A program made the position numbers and the translations under genes. The notes under the pieces are model-generated. The model was not told the origin of the DNA. It was given only the letters and a program-made list of their open reading frames with translations, and did no database searches. 64,000 nucleotides of DNA from Alloalcanivorax dieselolei B5 (lineage in GTDB: Bacteria > Pseudomonadota > Gammaproteobacteria > Pseudomonadales > Alcanivoracaceae). The stretch is taken from assembly GCF_000300005.1 (NCBI RefSeq), contig NC_018691.1:310001-374000 (forward strand), given 5' to 3'. Of the stretch, positions 42,037 through 51,185 are shown in pieces; positions within the stretch are counted from its first letter, which is position 1, and each line of letters starts with the position of its first letter.

Positions 42037-43614
42037 ATGACCTCGCGCCCTGACCTCAACGCCCTCTCTCCCGACCAACTCCGTGCCCTGGCCACCGAGT
42101 TGTTCGATCACTTGGAGAGCAAGGATCGGGTCCTCGCCCAAAATGACCGGACCCTCAGCCAACAAGAAAAAGCGATCCGTCACCGCGACGCGGTGATCGA
42201 GAAACAGGCCCACGAACTGGCGCTGCTCAAGCGCCACAAGTTCGCCCGGCGCAGCGAGCAGTTCAAGGGCGTGCAGGGCCAGTTGCTTGACGAACTGATC
42301 GACGCCGACCTGGCCGCCATGGAGGCGGAGCTGGCCGAGTTACTTCCAACGCAGGCGCCCCCCGCCGCTGCCAAGCAACAGCCCAAGCGCGCCCCGCTAC
42401 CGCCCCAACTGCCCCGCACCCTGATCCACCATGAACCCGAGGATACGCAATGCCGCTGTGGGTGTGCGCTCAAGCGCGTCGGCGAGGACATCAGCGAGAA
42501 GCTGGACTACGTGCCGGGCGAGTTCACGGTGGAGCGCCATATCCGGGGCAAGTGGGCCTGCGAGCAATGCGAGACCTTGATCCAGGCGCCGGTGCCGAGG
42601 CAAGTCATCGACAAAGGCATCCCGACGTCTGGGCTGCTGGCCCAGGTGCTGGTGGCCAAGTACGCCGATCATCTGCCCCTGTACCGCCAGGAGCGCATCT
42701 TCGGCCGGGCCGGTCTGGCGATCCCCCGTTCCACCCTGGCCGAGTGGGTGGGCACCTGCGGTGTGTGGTTGCAGCCACTGGTGGATGCGCTCAGAGCCCA
42801 GTTGCTAGCCCAGCCGGTGCTGCACGCGGATGAAACGCCGGTAGCGATGCTGGCACCGGGCAAGAAGAAAACCCACCGGGCCTATGTGTGGGCTTACTGC
42901 AGCACCTCGTTCTCTGAACTGAAGGCCACGGTCTACGACTTCGCGCCCAGCCGGGCGGGCGCACACGCCCGCGCCTTCCTGGGGGACTGGCATGGCAAGC
43001 TGGTGTGTGACGACTACGCTGGCTATAAGGCGGGCTTCGGCGAGGGCATTACCGAGATCGGTTGCCTGGCGCACGCCCGTCGCAAGTTCCACGACCTGCA
43101 CGTGGCCAACAAGAGTGAGCTGGCCGCCCAAGCGCTGGAGTCCATCGGTGCGCTGTACGGGATCGAGCGAGAGGCGAAGGATCTGCCGGATAAAGACCGC
43201 CAGCGCTTGCGCAACGAAAAAGCCCGGCCCATCGCCGACGCCCTGCACCAATGGATGATCTCCCGACGGCAAAAAGTCCCGGACGGCTCGGGTACGGCCA
43301 AAGCCCTGGACTACAGCCTGAAACGCTGGGCGGCGCTGACGCGCTACCTGGACGATGGCGCGGTGCCGATCGACAACAACCGGGTGGAAAACCAGATCCG
43401 CCCCTGGGCGCTGGGGCGCAATAACTGGCTGTTCGCGGGCTCTCTGCGCAGTGGTCAACGTGCGGCCGCCGTCATGAGCCTGATCCAGTCGGCGAAGCTG
43501 AACGGCCACGATCCTTATGCGTATCTGAAGGATGTGCTGGCTCGGCTGCCGACGCACAAGAACAACGCCATCGACGAACTCCTGCCGCAAAACTGGGCGC
43601 CGACCTCCGCCTGA
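42037..43614 (+). CDS. tnpC: IS66 TnpC transposase
   Basis: DDE transposase of 525 aa, full length. Features in order: N-terminal coiled coil (about 20-70), LKRHKFARRSEQF, a zinc-binding CRCGCALKRVGEDISEKLDYVPG, CEQC, then the catalytic region with HADETPVAML, DDYAGYK and an ENQIRPWALGRNNWLFAGS segment. The frame is intact, so the element could be active. Confidence 0.94.
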   Translation: MTSRPDLNALSPDQLRALATELFDHLESKDRVLAQNDRTLSQQEKAIRHRDAVIEKQAHELALLKRHKFARRSEQFKGVQGQLLDELIDADLAAMEAELAELLPTQAPPAAAKQQPKRAPLPPQLPRTLIHHEPEDTQCRCGCALKRVGEDISEKLDYVPGEFTVERHIRGKWACEQCETLIQAPVPRQVIDKGIPTSGLLAQVLVAKYADHLPLYRQERIFGRAGLAIPRSTLAEWVGTCGVWLQPLVDALRAQLLAQPVLHADETPVAMLAPGKKKTHRAYVWAYCSTSFSELKATVYDFAPSRAGAHARAFLGDWHGKLVCDDYAGYKAGFGEGITEIGCLAHARRKFHDLHVANKSELAAQALESIGALYGIEREAKDLPDKDRQRLRNEKARPIADALHQWMISRRQKVPDGSGTAKALDYSLKRWAALTRYLDDGAVPIDNNRVENQIRPWALGRNNWLFAGSLRSGQRAAAVMSLIQSAKLNGHDPYAYLKDVLARLPTHKNNAIDELLPQNWAPTSA

Positions 43615-43675
43615 CAAGGTGGGATTACCGGACGCTTACCCTTTTTTGTTCCTGCGCGACAAGCGAATATAGATA

Positions 43676-43697
43676 TTGACTTGTAATGCATATCACG
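43676..43697 (+). promoter_or_regulatory. second copy of the CRP-like promoter motif
   Basis: TTGAC followed by TTGTAATGCATATCACG is nearly the same as the block at 15121-15142. The palindrome half-sites TGTAA and TCACG keep their 6-bp spacing. Bases on its left (CCCTTTTTTG, CGCGACA) also match those ahead of the first copy, so it descends from a duplicated region. It could drive the small gene at 43819. Confidence 0.5.
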
Positions 43698-43818
43698 TTT
43701 TATTTTCTGGGGGCCAGAAAACCTATCTAAGCGAAACGCGCTAGTCATGATGGTCTGTACGCTTGGTTATCCACGTTCTATTGCCTAATGCACATGTTTT
43801 AGAGAGGAGATGAGAGAC

Positions 43819-44076
43819 ATGATTGATCCTAACCAGTTTCCGTTTTTGCCGGTAGAAGAGGGCAATTGTCTCGTCAGGACTGACTCGAAGAGTTCCCAAA
43901 GGAAAGGGATGGATAATGATGACGACTATTATGACGAGGTTGGCCCTAATGGAGAACTGGTCGCTAAATACCATACCTGGCACCACATGAGTATCTATCC
44001 TCCTCAAAAGGTGAATCAGGGTTGGGTTAAGTACGACCTCGAAGGCAACCGGATAGATTCCGGCTCACGGAGTTAG
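43819..44076 (+). CDS. hypothetical acidic small protein
   Basis: Protein of 85 aa, start at 43819 chosen because GAGGAG is at 43803-43808; ATG 43810 is too close. It is acidic (DNDDDYYDEVG) and has a histidine/aromatic cluster YHTWHHM. The ending VKYDLEGNRIDSGSRS looks natural. Not recognised. It stands between the duplicated promoter motif and a radical SAM gene, so it could be a substrate of that enzyme, but nothing proves this. Confidence 0.5.
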   Translation: MIDPNQFPFLPVEEGNCLVRTDSKSSQRKGMDNDDDYYDEVGPNGELVAKYHTWHHMSIYPPQKVNQGWVKYDLEGNRIDSGSRS

Positions 44077-44419
44077 TAAGAACACTCGATTATCCTAGTT
44101 CGTTATGGGCTTGATGACTCTCCACCGGAGCCCTTCCCTCTGCGCTGCAGGGCGGGTGCTGAACTTGCGTATTAGCTTAGATAAATGCGTAAGTGGTTCT
44201 GGTTTTAGATTAGGTTATGCAGGATTTGGATCTGAAGTTTTTCCTTTTTGGATTAAGAAAAGGAAGCTGAAGGTGTTTTTAATTTAACTATAGAAATGCA
44301 GCTAAGTTGGAAGGTGAAGTGTCAAAAATTTAGAGGCGCTGCTGGTGATGGCCGTTGGTGTTCGCTTTTTGCTCATGCGCTCCAATCTGTGCTGGCCACC
44401 TTAGCTTAAGGGAGGGGGT
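44077..44419. other. 343-bp stretch without a convincing gene
   Basis: AT-rich sequence between the small acidic gene and the radical SAM gene. An open frame of 60 codons from 44105 has no ribosome site and no recognisable features. A promoter for the radical SAM gene may lie here, but none is clear. Confidence 0.4.
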
Positions 44420-45805
44420 ATGACCTCAAGATCGAGTGTTCTTTTTGTGTCAGCGGGTATGGATAAGCCTAAAAAACGAGATAATATTTTATCTCGTCGA
44501 CAGCAATACTTGAATTATGGAGCCTTGACTCTGGCTACTATTCTTGATGCTAATGGTTACAGCGTGAAATTATTTCATGGTGGTCATTCGGAACCCGAAT
44601 CATTTGCAAAGAAAATTCATCAGCGCGGATACCTTGGTTCAAAGTATCCTTTGATGTTATCTATGCAAAGTTTTTATGCTTTATCTTGGACGAAGCGTTT
44701 CACTCAGATGGTTAAGATTATAAGTCCTGACACTACGGTAATTCTTGGTGGAAGATGGGTTGTAGGGTCGGACCCTTCATGGTTAAAAAGCAAGCTTCCT
44801 TTCGTAGATGAGATTGTAGAAGGTCTTGCGGAGGAAAAAATAATCAGACTTGCCGAAAGAAAAAATTTTAATAATATTTCTATTTTTAAATCAGCAGCCG
44901 TTCCTTTTGGCCTTAAACATAATTTGGTGGATAACTTTAGGGAGTTTCAGCCAAATGTTGAGGCGTCTCGAGGGTGTGGTATGGGATGCGCCTTTTGCGA
45001 GGAACGAAATGTGCCTTTAACGCCCCTCAAAGAGCCAGCCTTAATGGCTCGTCAGATTCAGGACGTTGCTGCTCAGTATGACGATCCTGGTGTGAGACCT
45101 TATGTTCAATCGTCCTTTTTTGCTCCCAATAGAAGTTGGTCAGATAAGTTCGCTAGGGCTGCTGGGGAGTATAGAAACCGTATCTTTTGGAGGTGTGAGA
45201 CACGGGTAGATTCAATTAAACCAACTTCCATATCATCTTTGGCGAGCGGGGGGTTGAAAGCGATTGATCTGGGGCTGGAGAGTGCATCACCATCTCAACT
45301 ATTGGCTATGAATAAGTCGGAGAGTCCGGATAAGTACTTGCGCCGTGCTTCAGATTTTTTGGAAGCCTGCAGAGATAATGATGTTTGGGTTAAAGTAAAC
45401 GTGTTGCTCTATGCTGGAGAGTGCGAAAAGACGTTGAGCGAGACAATAGCATGGCTTGATGAGCACGCTGATTGCATAAAAGGTGTGTCTGTTGGCCCGG
45501 TAGTAGTATTTGGGTCGCCGAAATCCGCAAGGGGGTACGTGTCTAGTATTCGCGAAGCAGGTGGCGATTTGGTTGATCCAAGGGAACTTTATGAATCGGG
45601 TATAGGGCATGTTCATCCAAGCCTCAGTATTTCCGCCGAAGATGCTGAAGAAATAAGTCTGGAAACTAGCCGAAGATACATGAATAAGGATGATTATTAC
45701 GACCTAAAGTCATTCTCCTACTATCCTCGAAGTTATAGATATTCGGACTTTATCGAGGATATTAAGGGAAACGGCGCCAGTAATCTCCCATTTAGGGTTT
45801 CTTAA
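44420..45805 (+). CDS. radical SAM protein with B12-binding-like N-terminus
   Basis: Enzyme of 461 aa. The cluster motif is CGMGCAFC, with C186, C190 and C193 (C-x3-C-x2-C). The N-terminal 170 residues have the layout of a cobalamin-binding-like domain (ALTLATILDANGYSVKLF, and VILGGRWVVG), though the B12-ligating D-x-H-x2-G is not obvious. The central part has ETRVDSI and IDLGLESASPSQL, typical of the radical SAM barrel. The role is unknown. It is markedly AT-richer than its neighbours, so probably acquired. GGAGG precedes the ATG. Confidence 0.8.
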   Translation: MTSRSSVLFVSAGMDKPKKRDNILSRRQQYLNYGALTLATILDANGYSVKLFHGGHSEPESFAKKIHQRGYLGSKYPLMLSMQSFYALSWTKRFTQMVKIISPDTTVILGGRWVVGSDPSWLKSKLPFVDEIVEGLAEEKIIRLAERKNFNNISIFKSAAVPFGLKHNLVDNFREFQPNVEASRGCGMGCAFCEERNVPLTPLKEPALMARQIQDVAAQYDDPGVRPYVQSSFFAPNRSWSDKFARAAGEYRNRIFWRCETRVDSIKPTSISSLASGGLKAIDLGLESASPSQLLAMNKSESPDKYLRRASDFLEACRDNDVWVKVNVLLYAGECEKTLSETIAWLDEHADCIKGVSVGPVVVFGSPKSARGYVSSIREAGGDLVDPRELYESGIGHVHPSLSISAEDAEEISLETSRRYMNKDDYYDLKSFSYYPRSYRYSDFIEDIKGNGASNLPFRVS

Positions 45806-45895
45806 AAGGAAGGCTGGCAAGGCGTTTGGTTCCTGCGGTAGCTGACCCTCACTTTCGGCATCCTTTCTGACACTTTGACTGCCCCGAAGCCTTCG

Positions 45896-47098
45896 CTATC
45901 GGCTAGCGTTCCATTTTCGCCACCAGACTATGATTCCGGTAGTGCTTAGAACGATCACCGCCAACCCGAACACCGTCGCAACAACCCGATAAGCCACCCC
46001 TCCCACCGCCGCAATATGCAGGCTGGTCAGCCAGGTCGTCACCGTATTCCCCGCCGCTTCCCCGGTGGGCAGGTAGTAGCCCAGTAGGCGCCCGTCCGTG
46101 GCGTCCACATACACCCAGGTCTCCCCGAACCGCTCGTTCACATCACTGCTGGTGCGCGCCATCAGTTTGAGGGCGTTCTTGTGCGGGGTGTAGGTGAAGC
46201 GTTCCAGGGTGTGGATGGTGAGGTCGCGTTCTTCGGCCAGGGCTTCCAGGTGTTGGCGGGCGGCGTGGTAGCCGGGTTCCCAGCCGATTTGGGGTTGTTG
46301 GGCGGGGTTGGCGCGGGCAAGCACGTTGTCGAGCGGGTCGGCCTGGAAGCTGAGGAGCAGGCCGGTGGTGGGGCGGTAGACTTCGTCGTAGAGGGTGAGG
46401 GCGACGCCGCTCCAGGCGAAGACGAGCAGCAGGGCCCAGGGCCAGAGGCCGCCGGCGCGGTGCAGGTCGAAGGCGCGTTTGTGGCCGCCGGCGCGCCAGC
46501 GAATGAGCCAGGCTTTGGCCCAGCGTTTCCAGAAGCGGCGGGGGCGTTGCCGGGCGTCGCGGCGGCGCGGCGGTGGGAAGGTGAGCCAGGCGCCGACGAA
46601 GCAGTCCAGGATCCAGAGCAGGGCGACGATGCCGAAGATCCAGGTGCCAAGGGTGCCCAGGGCCAGGGAGTGGTGCAGGCGGTAGACGAAGGGCATCAGG
46701 TTGGCCAGGCCCTGGCCGAGGTCGCCCCACAGACGGCCGCCGAGGATCTGGCCGGTGTAGGGGTTCACGAACACTTCGTCGATGGGTAACGCCGCCGCGC
46801 CCGGTTTCGCGCTGAGGAAAAAGCGCACCGGGCTGTGGGCGTCCGGTGGCGCCAGCATCATCCAGTGGACGTTGGCGTCAGGGTAGGCGGCGTCCACCTG
46901 GTCGCGCAGGGCGAAGGGCGAGAGCGGTTCGCTGTGCGCGGCCGGGGGTTCCACCTTCAGCCACTGCGGGTTGATCAGGGCGTCGAGCTCGTAGTACCAA
47001 ACCAGCAGCGCGCCGGTCAGGCCGGCGATGATCAGGAAGCCTGCCATCACCAGCCCGACGTAGCGGTGCAGGACGACCAACTGCTGTCGCACTCTCAT
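45896..47098 (-). CDS. PepSY-associated transmembrane protein of iron cluster 2
   Basis: Inner-membrane protein of 400 aa with helices at about 14-34, 150-172, 215-235 and 365-388. It starts RQQLVVLHRYVGLVMAGFLIIAGLTGALL, the usual N-terminus for the family. Periplasmic PepSY-like domains follow. It follows the TonB receptor with a 13-bp gap and is co-oriented with it. A C-terminal fragment of a close relative is at 40682-40996. Confidence 0.85.
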   Translation of the reverse strand: MRVRQQLVVLHRYVGLVMAGFLIIAGLTGALLVWYYELDALINPQWLKVEPPAAHSEPLSPFALRDQVDAAYPDANVHWMMLAPPDAHSPVRFFLSAKPGAAALPIDEVFVNPYTGQILGGRLWGDLGQGLANLMPFVYRLHHSLALGTLGTWIFGIVALLWILDCFVGAWLTFPPPRRRDARQRPRRFWKRWAKAWLIRWRAGGHKRAFDLHRAGGLWPWALLLVFAWSGVALTLYDEVYRPTTGLLLSFQADPLDNVLARANPAQQPQIGWEPGYHAARQHLEALAEERDLTIHTLERFTYTPHKNALKLMARTSSDVNERFGETWVYVDATDGRLLGYYLPTGEAAGNTVTTWLTSLHIAAVGGVAYRVVATVFGLAVIVLSTTGIIVWWRKWNASR

Positions 47099-47111
47099 TG
47101 AAGCAGGTCCA

Positions 47112-49415
47112 TCAGAACAGGTACTTCACGCGCGCCAGATAAGTGCGCCCCTCTTCGCGAATCACACCGTCGAACGAGCCTGGAGAAAATATTTCCTCGT
47201 CGAGGGCGTTGTTCACCAGCAGGTCCAGTTGCAGGGCGTCGGTGATGGCGTAATAGGCTCCCAGGTCCACGCGGGTATAGCTCGGCAGGGTGAAGGTGTT
47301 TTCGCTGTCGCCGGGGCGCTGGTCCACATAGCTGACGGTGCCGCCGACGCTCAGGCCGGTGACGGCATCGAGGTAGTAGCGGCTCTGCAATGAGGCGGTG
47401 TGCAGCGGGACGTTGATAAACCGGTTGCCTTCCAGGGCTTCGTCGTCACTACGCAATACTTCGGTATCGGTGTAGCCGTAGCCGGCGCTCAGGTACAGGT
47501 TGGCGCTGGCGTAGCCGTCGACGGTCAGTTCCGCGCCCTTGGAGCGGGCGCGGCCCTTGGCGACCTCGAAGTCGTCGTCGAGCGGGTCGGCGATGGCCAT
47601 GTTGTCCTTCTCGATGACGAAGCCGGCCGCATTGATGTTCAGGCGCCCGGCAGTGAAGCGCACGCCGGTTTCGTATTGCACGCTTTCTTCGGCATCCAGT
47701 GGTTGTCTTCCCGAGGTGGTGCCCTGTTGCGGGACGAAGGCTTCGTTGCGGCTGGCATAGAGCGAGGCGGTGTCGGTCAGGTCGTAGACCAGGCCGAACT
47801 GGGTGGTCCAGGCGGATTCACCGAGCTCGGCGCGGGTGACGCTGTTGTTGTCCAGGAAGTCGATGGTTTTTTGCGATTGCTCCGCGTCGGTGTAGCGCAG
47901 CCCGGCGAGGACGTGCCACTTGTCGGCGACGGTGATGCGGTCCTGCACGAAGCCGGCCAGGATCCTGTCGCTCTGATCAAATCCCCGATCCCGGATCAGA
48001 TTGCCGGCGCTCAGGTCGGCGGGGCTGTATACCGGCGCATAGAGGTCGATGGAATCGGTCAGGTAGAGGCGGGTGGGGCGCGAGGCATCCGATTCCCGGT
48101 AGTTCACGCCGACAATGAAGGTGTGCGTAAGCGGGCCGCTGGTGAGTTCGCCGGTGAGGTCGAGGATGATCTCGTGATCCTTCTTATAAGTATCGTCGCC
48201 GGCGAAGATGATACGGTTCAGGGTCCGCTCATCGGCATTCAGGCCGAAGGGCGCGTACTCCTGCCAGTCGGCGTCGTTGCGGGTATAGGCGTAACTGATG
48301 CGGGCATCGATGGTGTCGGTGATGGCCTGGGTGAGCCGGCTGTTGATGTAGAAGGAATCGCGTTCGGTGAAGCTGTCCTTCCAGGCGGTATTGAAGTCAT
48401 CGGAGTAGTGGCCGTTGGTGTTGGGCAGAAAAGCGCCTTCCGCCGGTGCGCCGCCGGGAATGGCGGTCCACTCATTGCCGGAGTAGCTGCCTTCGACGGT
48501 CAGGTTGGTGGTGTCCGTCAGGTCCACGGTGACATTGGGCGCCACGAATACCCGCTCGTACTCCCAGAAGTCCATGGAGCCGTCGCTGTCCTGGTAGGCC
48601 AGATTCAGGCGGGCCCGCACCCGATCATTGAGCGGGCCGGTCACGTCCAGGGTAGTGCGGTGGTAGTCGTAGCTGCCGTATTCCGCTGTGGCTTCCGCCT
48701 GGTAGTAAGACAGCGGTTGTTTGGTCACCACGTTGATGGTGCCGCCCGGCTCCATTTGTCCGTAGAGGACCGAGGCCGGTCCTTTCAGTACTTCCAGGCG
48801 CTCCACGTTGGCCAGGTCGGTGGGGTGGTCGGTCTGCCGGAAGCCCAGGCCGTTGACGGATTGCTCCGCGTTGAAGCCCCGGATCAGGAAGTCATCGGCG
48901 AACATATCCCGGCCTGACCCCGAACGGTTGGCGTTGGGGGTCAGGCGGATCACTTCGCCCACGGTCTGGGCCCCCGCCAGCTCGAAGTTTTCCCGGTTGT
49001 AGACGTTCACGCTCTGCGGGATGGCCGCCACGGTGTCGTTTCTCTGGCGGCCATAGACGGAGATCGCCTCCAGCGTATTTTCTTGCTGGGGGATTCTTTC
49101 CAGTTTGTAGCCGTTGTCGCCGTGAGTCACGGTGACGCCGCTGCCGGCCAGCAGCGCATGCAGAGCCTCTTCCGGGGTGTACTCCCCGCTGAGCGCGGGG
49201 GCCTGTTTGCCTTGAAGCAGGGAGGCGTCACCGCCGATGCTCAGGCCGGTCTGGCGGGCCAGCTCGATGATCGCCTGATCCAGTGGTTGGGCGGGCAAAT
49301 GGATGGAGAGCGACGGTTGGGCCCGCGCGGTGCTTGGATGAGTGAGCAGCAAGGGGGCCAGCAAGCCGAGCAGTAGCAGCGCCTTGGGGGATGTCGTTCC
49401 GGTCTTCAGGATCAT
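47112..49415 (-). CDS. TonB-dependent siderophore receptor with STN domain, cluster 2
   Basis: Receptor of 767 aa. The start at 49415 (MILKTGTTSPKALLLLG) follows GGAG and gives a clean signal peptide ending STARAQ; the frame extends 20 codons upstream without support. STN domain at about 36-105, plug from about 125 (AAIPQSVNVYNRENFEL), barrel to the terminal YLF. It should import a ferric siderophore and signal to the FecR protein. It differs clearly from the cluster 1 receptor, so another ligand is likely. Confidence 0.9.
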   Translation of the reverse strand: MILKTGTTSPKALLLLGLLAPLLLTHPSTARAQPSLSIHLPAQPLDQAIIELARQTGLSIGGDASLLQGKQAPALSGEYTPEEALHALLAGSGVTVTHGDNGYKLERIPQQENTLEAISVYGRQRNDTVAAIPQSVNVYNRENFELAGAQTVGEVIRLTPNANRSGSGRDMFADDFLIRGFNAEQSVNGLGFRQTDHPTDLANVERLEVLKGPASVLYGQMEPGGTINVVTKQPLSYYQAEATAEYGSYDYHRTTLDVTGPLNDRVRARLNLAYQDSDGSMDFWEYERVFVAPNVTVDLTDTTNLTVEGSYSGNEWTAIPGGAPAEGAFLPNTNGHYSDDFNTAWKDSFTERDSFYINSRLTQAITDTIDARISYAYTRNDADWQEYAPFGLNADERTLNRIIFAGDDTYKKDHEIILDLTGELTSGPLTHTFIVGVNYRESDASRPTRLYLTDSIDLYAPVYSPADLSAGNLIRDRGFDQSDRILAGFVQDRITVADKWHVLAGLRYTDAEQSQKTIDFLDNNSVTRAELGESAWTTQFGLVYDLTDTASLYASRNEAFVPQQGTTSGRQPLDAEESVQYETGVRFTAGRLNINAAGFVIEKDNMAIADPLDDDFEVAKGRARSKGAELTVDGYASANLYLSAGYGYTDTEVLRSDDEALEGNRFINVPLHTASLQSRYYLDAVTGLSVGGTVSYVDQRPGDSENTFTLPSYTRVDLGAYYAITDALQLDLLVNNALDEEIFSPGSFDGVIREEGRTYLARVKYLF

Positions 49416-49550
49416 TATTGGCTCCAGCGTTATTTTCGCGGTGTCTTTACTGATAAAGACAAAGCAGGAAGCCAATCGGGCAACACTGATCCCTCATAAA
49501 TTGAACAGCGCCGGATATCGGTGTTGCTTTGCAGCGTCACAAAAAGGGTC

Positions 49551-49623
49551 GCTGTAGGAGCTTGCCCTGCAAGCGAATTACTCCGCGCTCCAAAAAATCG
49601 CTTGCAGGGCAAGCTCCTACAGC
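49551..49623. repeat. REP element with perfect 26-bp arms
   Basis: The arms at 49551-49576 and 49598-49623 are fully complementary (GCTGTAGGAGCTTGCCCTGC and onward), with a 21-bp loop. It lies between the receptor gene and fecR, so it may separate their expression. Related short elements are at 11938 and 14981. Confidence 0.85.
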
Positions 49624-49694
49624 GGCTTCGATGAGAAGCGATAGGGCCGCGTCTCGCTTTAGCCGCGAATGACATGTGAATGTGCCGGCGTTTT

Positions 49695-50609
49695 TTATTT
49701 CTGGCTCAAGGTCACGTACCAGGGTGTGAAGTGCTTTACCTTCAGGTTCAGGACGTCGCTCAGTAGTGCCAGGGCCGCGTCGCTGTCGTCGGCGGGCAGT
49801 ACGCCGGTAAAGTGGGGAGGGCGCTGGCTGGCGGCCAGAGTCTCGTCCAGCACCAGCATGCCGGCACGATGGCGGCCCAAGCGCTCGATCACCTGAGGCA
49901 GGGGCGTGTTGTTGAATACCAGTTGACCGTTAGCCCAATCCGGTCGATGGGTGGGGGCGGTGCTCTGGGTAATCAATCCACCGCGGTTCAGATCGGCCTG
50001 TTGCCCGGAAGTCAGGCGGAGGGTGTCGCCGCCGTTATGGGGGGTAACGGCCACGGTGGATTCCTGCACCGCCACCCGGCTGTAGCTGCCCGCCAGTTTC
50101 ACCGTGTATTGCGTGCCCAGGGCCGTGGCGCTGATGTCCCGCGTCTCTACCTTGAAAGGTGCATCCGGGCCCTTGGCCACGGTGGCGAGCAGTTCGCCGC
50201 GCACCAGTTTCACGGTGCGAGCCCCTTCGGTGTAGTCCAGATCGATGGCGCTGTAGCTGTTAAGCACCACCTGGCTGCCGTCCGGTAGAGGCAAGACACG
50301 GATTTCGCCGGCGGCGGTACGGTAGTCCGCGCCCCAATAGGCCCAGGGAAGCTGGGTGCCGAACCAGGCCAGCAGTAGCAGCGAGCCCAGGCCGGTCAGT
50401 TGACGCCGGCGTTTGCGGCGTCGTTCGAGGGCCGGTTCGGGGGCCTGCCACATTTGCTGGATCTGCTCGAGTACCTGGCGTCGCCGTGGATCCTCTGCCT
50501 GCCAGATTTCGCACTCCGCCTGCAGCCGCGCGCGCTCATCGGCCCCGGCCTCCTGCAGGGCCACCACCCATTCGGCGGCTTGCTGGCGGATATGGTTCAG
50601 GTCCGACAC
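49695..50609 (-). CDS. FecR-family anti-sigma regulator, cluster 2
   Basis: Regulator of 304 aa: DUF4880-like N-terminus (QQAAEWVVALQEAGADERARL), one membrane segment near 66-84 (LTGLGSLLLLAWFGTQL), periplasmic FecR domain (LPDGSQVVLNSYSAIDLDY) and C-terminal signalling region. Unlike the cluster 1 protein, there is no twin-arginine motif before the helix. It overlaps the sigma gene by 13 bp. Confidence 0.88.
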   Translation of the reverse strand: MSDLNHIRQQAAEWVVALQEAGADERARLQAECEIWQAEDPRRRQVLEQIQQMWQAPEPALERRRKRRRQLTGLGSLLLLAWFGTQLPWAYWGADYRTAAGEIRVLPLPDGSQVVLNSYSAIDLDYTEGARTVKLVRGELLATVAKGPDAPFKVETRDISATALGTQYTVKLAGSYSRVAVQESTVAVTPHNGGDTLRLTSGQQADLNRGGLITQSTAPTHRPDWANGQLVFNNTPLPQVIERLGRHRAGMLVLDETLAASQRPPHFTGVLPADDSDAALALLSDVLNLKVKHFTPWYVTLSQK

Positions 50610-51160
50610 GGTGTGTCCAGGCTGTCATAGAGCCGGGCGTGGCAATGGGCCAGCGCCCGGGCCAGGTACTGTTTGACGCTGCTTTCAGAGACCGACAGCC
50701 GGCGTCCGATCTGCCGGTAACTGAGCCCTTCAAGGCGCGCCATAAGGAAGGCGCGGCGGGGCTTTTCGGGCAATTCGTCGACCAGCAGCTTGAGGACACT
50801 GACCAACAGATCCCGGGCCGCGGCGATCTCCGCCGGGCCCCGGTTGTCCTGGGTTTCCAGCAGGGTGGCGACCTGGCGCAGGGCTTCCTCCTCCACCTGT
50901 TTGCGGTGGTGGCGGTTGATCAGCAGGCGGCTGGCAATGACCAGAAGATAAGCGCGCGGCTCGCGCAGTGCTTCCAGGGGTTGATCGCCGAGAATCAGGC
51001 GCAAAAAAGTATCGTGGCTGAGATCCGCGGCGTCTTGGGGGCAGCGCAGGCGCCGGTGCAGCCAATGGGTCAGCCAGCCATGATGAGCCTCATACAAAGC
51101 GCCGATCTCGCCTTGGGAGCGAGGAGGCAGGGGCTGTGGGGTTGTGGCTGTCCCGGTCAT
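50597..51160 (-). CDS. ECF sigma factor, FecI family, cluster 2
   Basis: Sigma factor of 187 aa from ATG 51160. Region 2 is in RRLRCPQDAADLSHDTFLRLIL; region 4 helix-turn-helix in YRQIGRRLSVSESSVKQYLARAL. The open frame continues upstream antisense to ycaO, but that is a by-product of high GC content. It should control the receptor and PepSY genes and itself be under Fur. Confidence 0.88.
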   Translation of the reverse strand: MTGTATTPQPLPPRSQGEIGALYEAHHGWLTHWLHRRLRCPQDAADLSHDTFLRLILGDQPLEALREPRAYLLVIASRLLINRHHRKQVEEEALRQVATLLETQDNRGPAEIAAARDLLVSVLKLLVDELPEKPRRAFLMARLEGLSYRQIGRRLSVSESSVKQYLARALAHCHARLYDSLDTPCRT

Positions 51161-51185
51161 GCGTTCCGATACTGCGCTTTTGAGT

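Larger units (their letters stand above)
41165..43639 (+). mobile_element. IS66-family insertion sequence with 8-bp target duplication
   Basis: A complete element of 2475 bp. The ends are GTAAGCGTCCGG (41165-41176) and its complement CCGGACGCTTAC (43628-43639). CCTTTTTT flanks both sides directly (41157-41164 and 43640-43647), giving a perfect 8-bp target duplication, the size known for IS66. The three genes tnpA, tnpB and tnpC are intact. The insertion is in sequence homologous to the region downstream of the intact gcvPB. Confidence 0.95.

Noticed and set aside
44105-44287. 60-codon open frame before the radical SAM gene
   Set aside because: No ribosome site, no coding-like composition, no recognisable feature.
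47400-48917. 500-codon plus-strand frame opposite the second TonB receptor
   Set aside because: Antisense to a clear receptor gene; translation has no recognisable domain and is typical of a GC-rich shadow frame.
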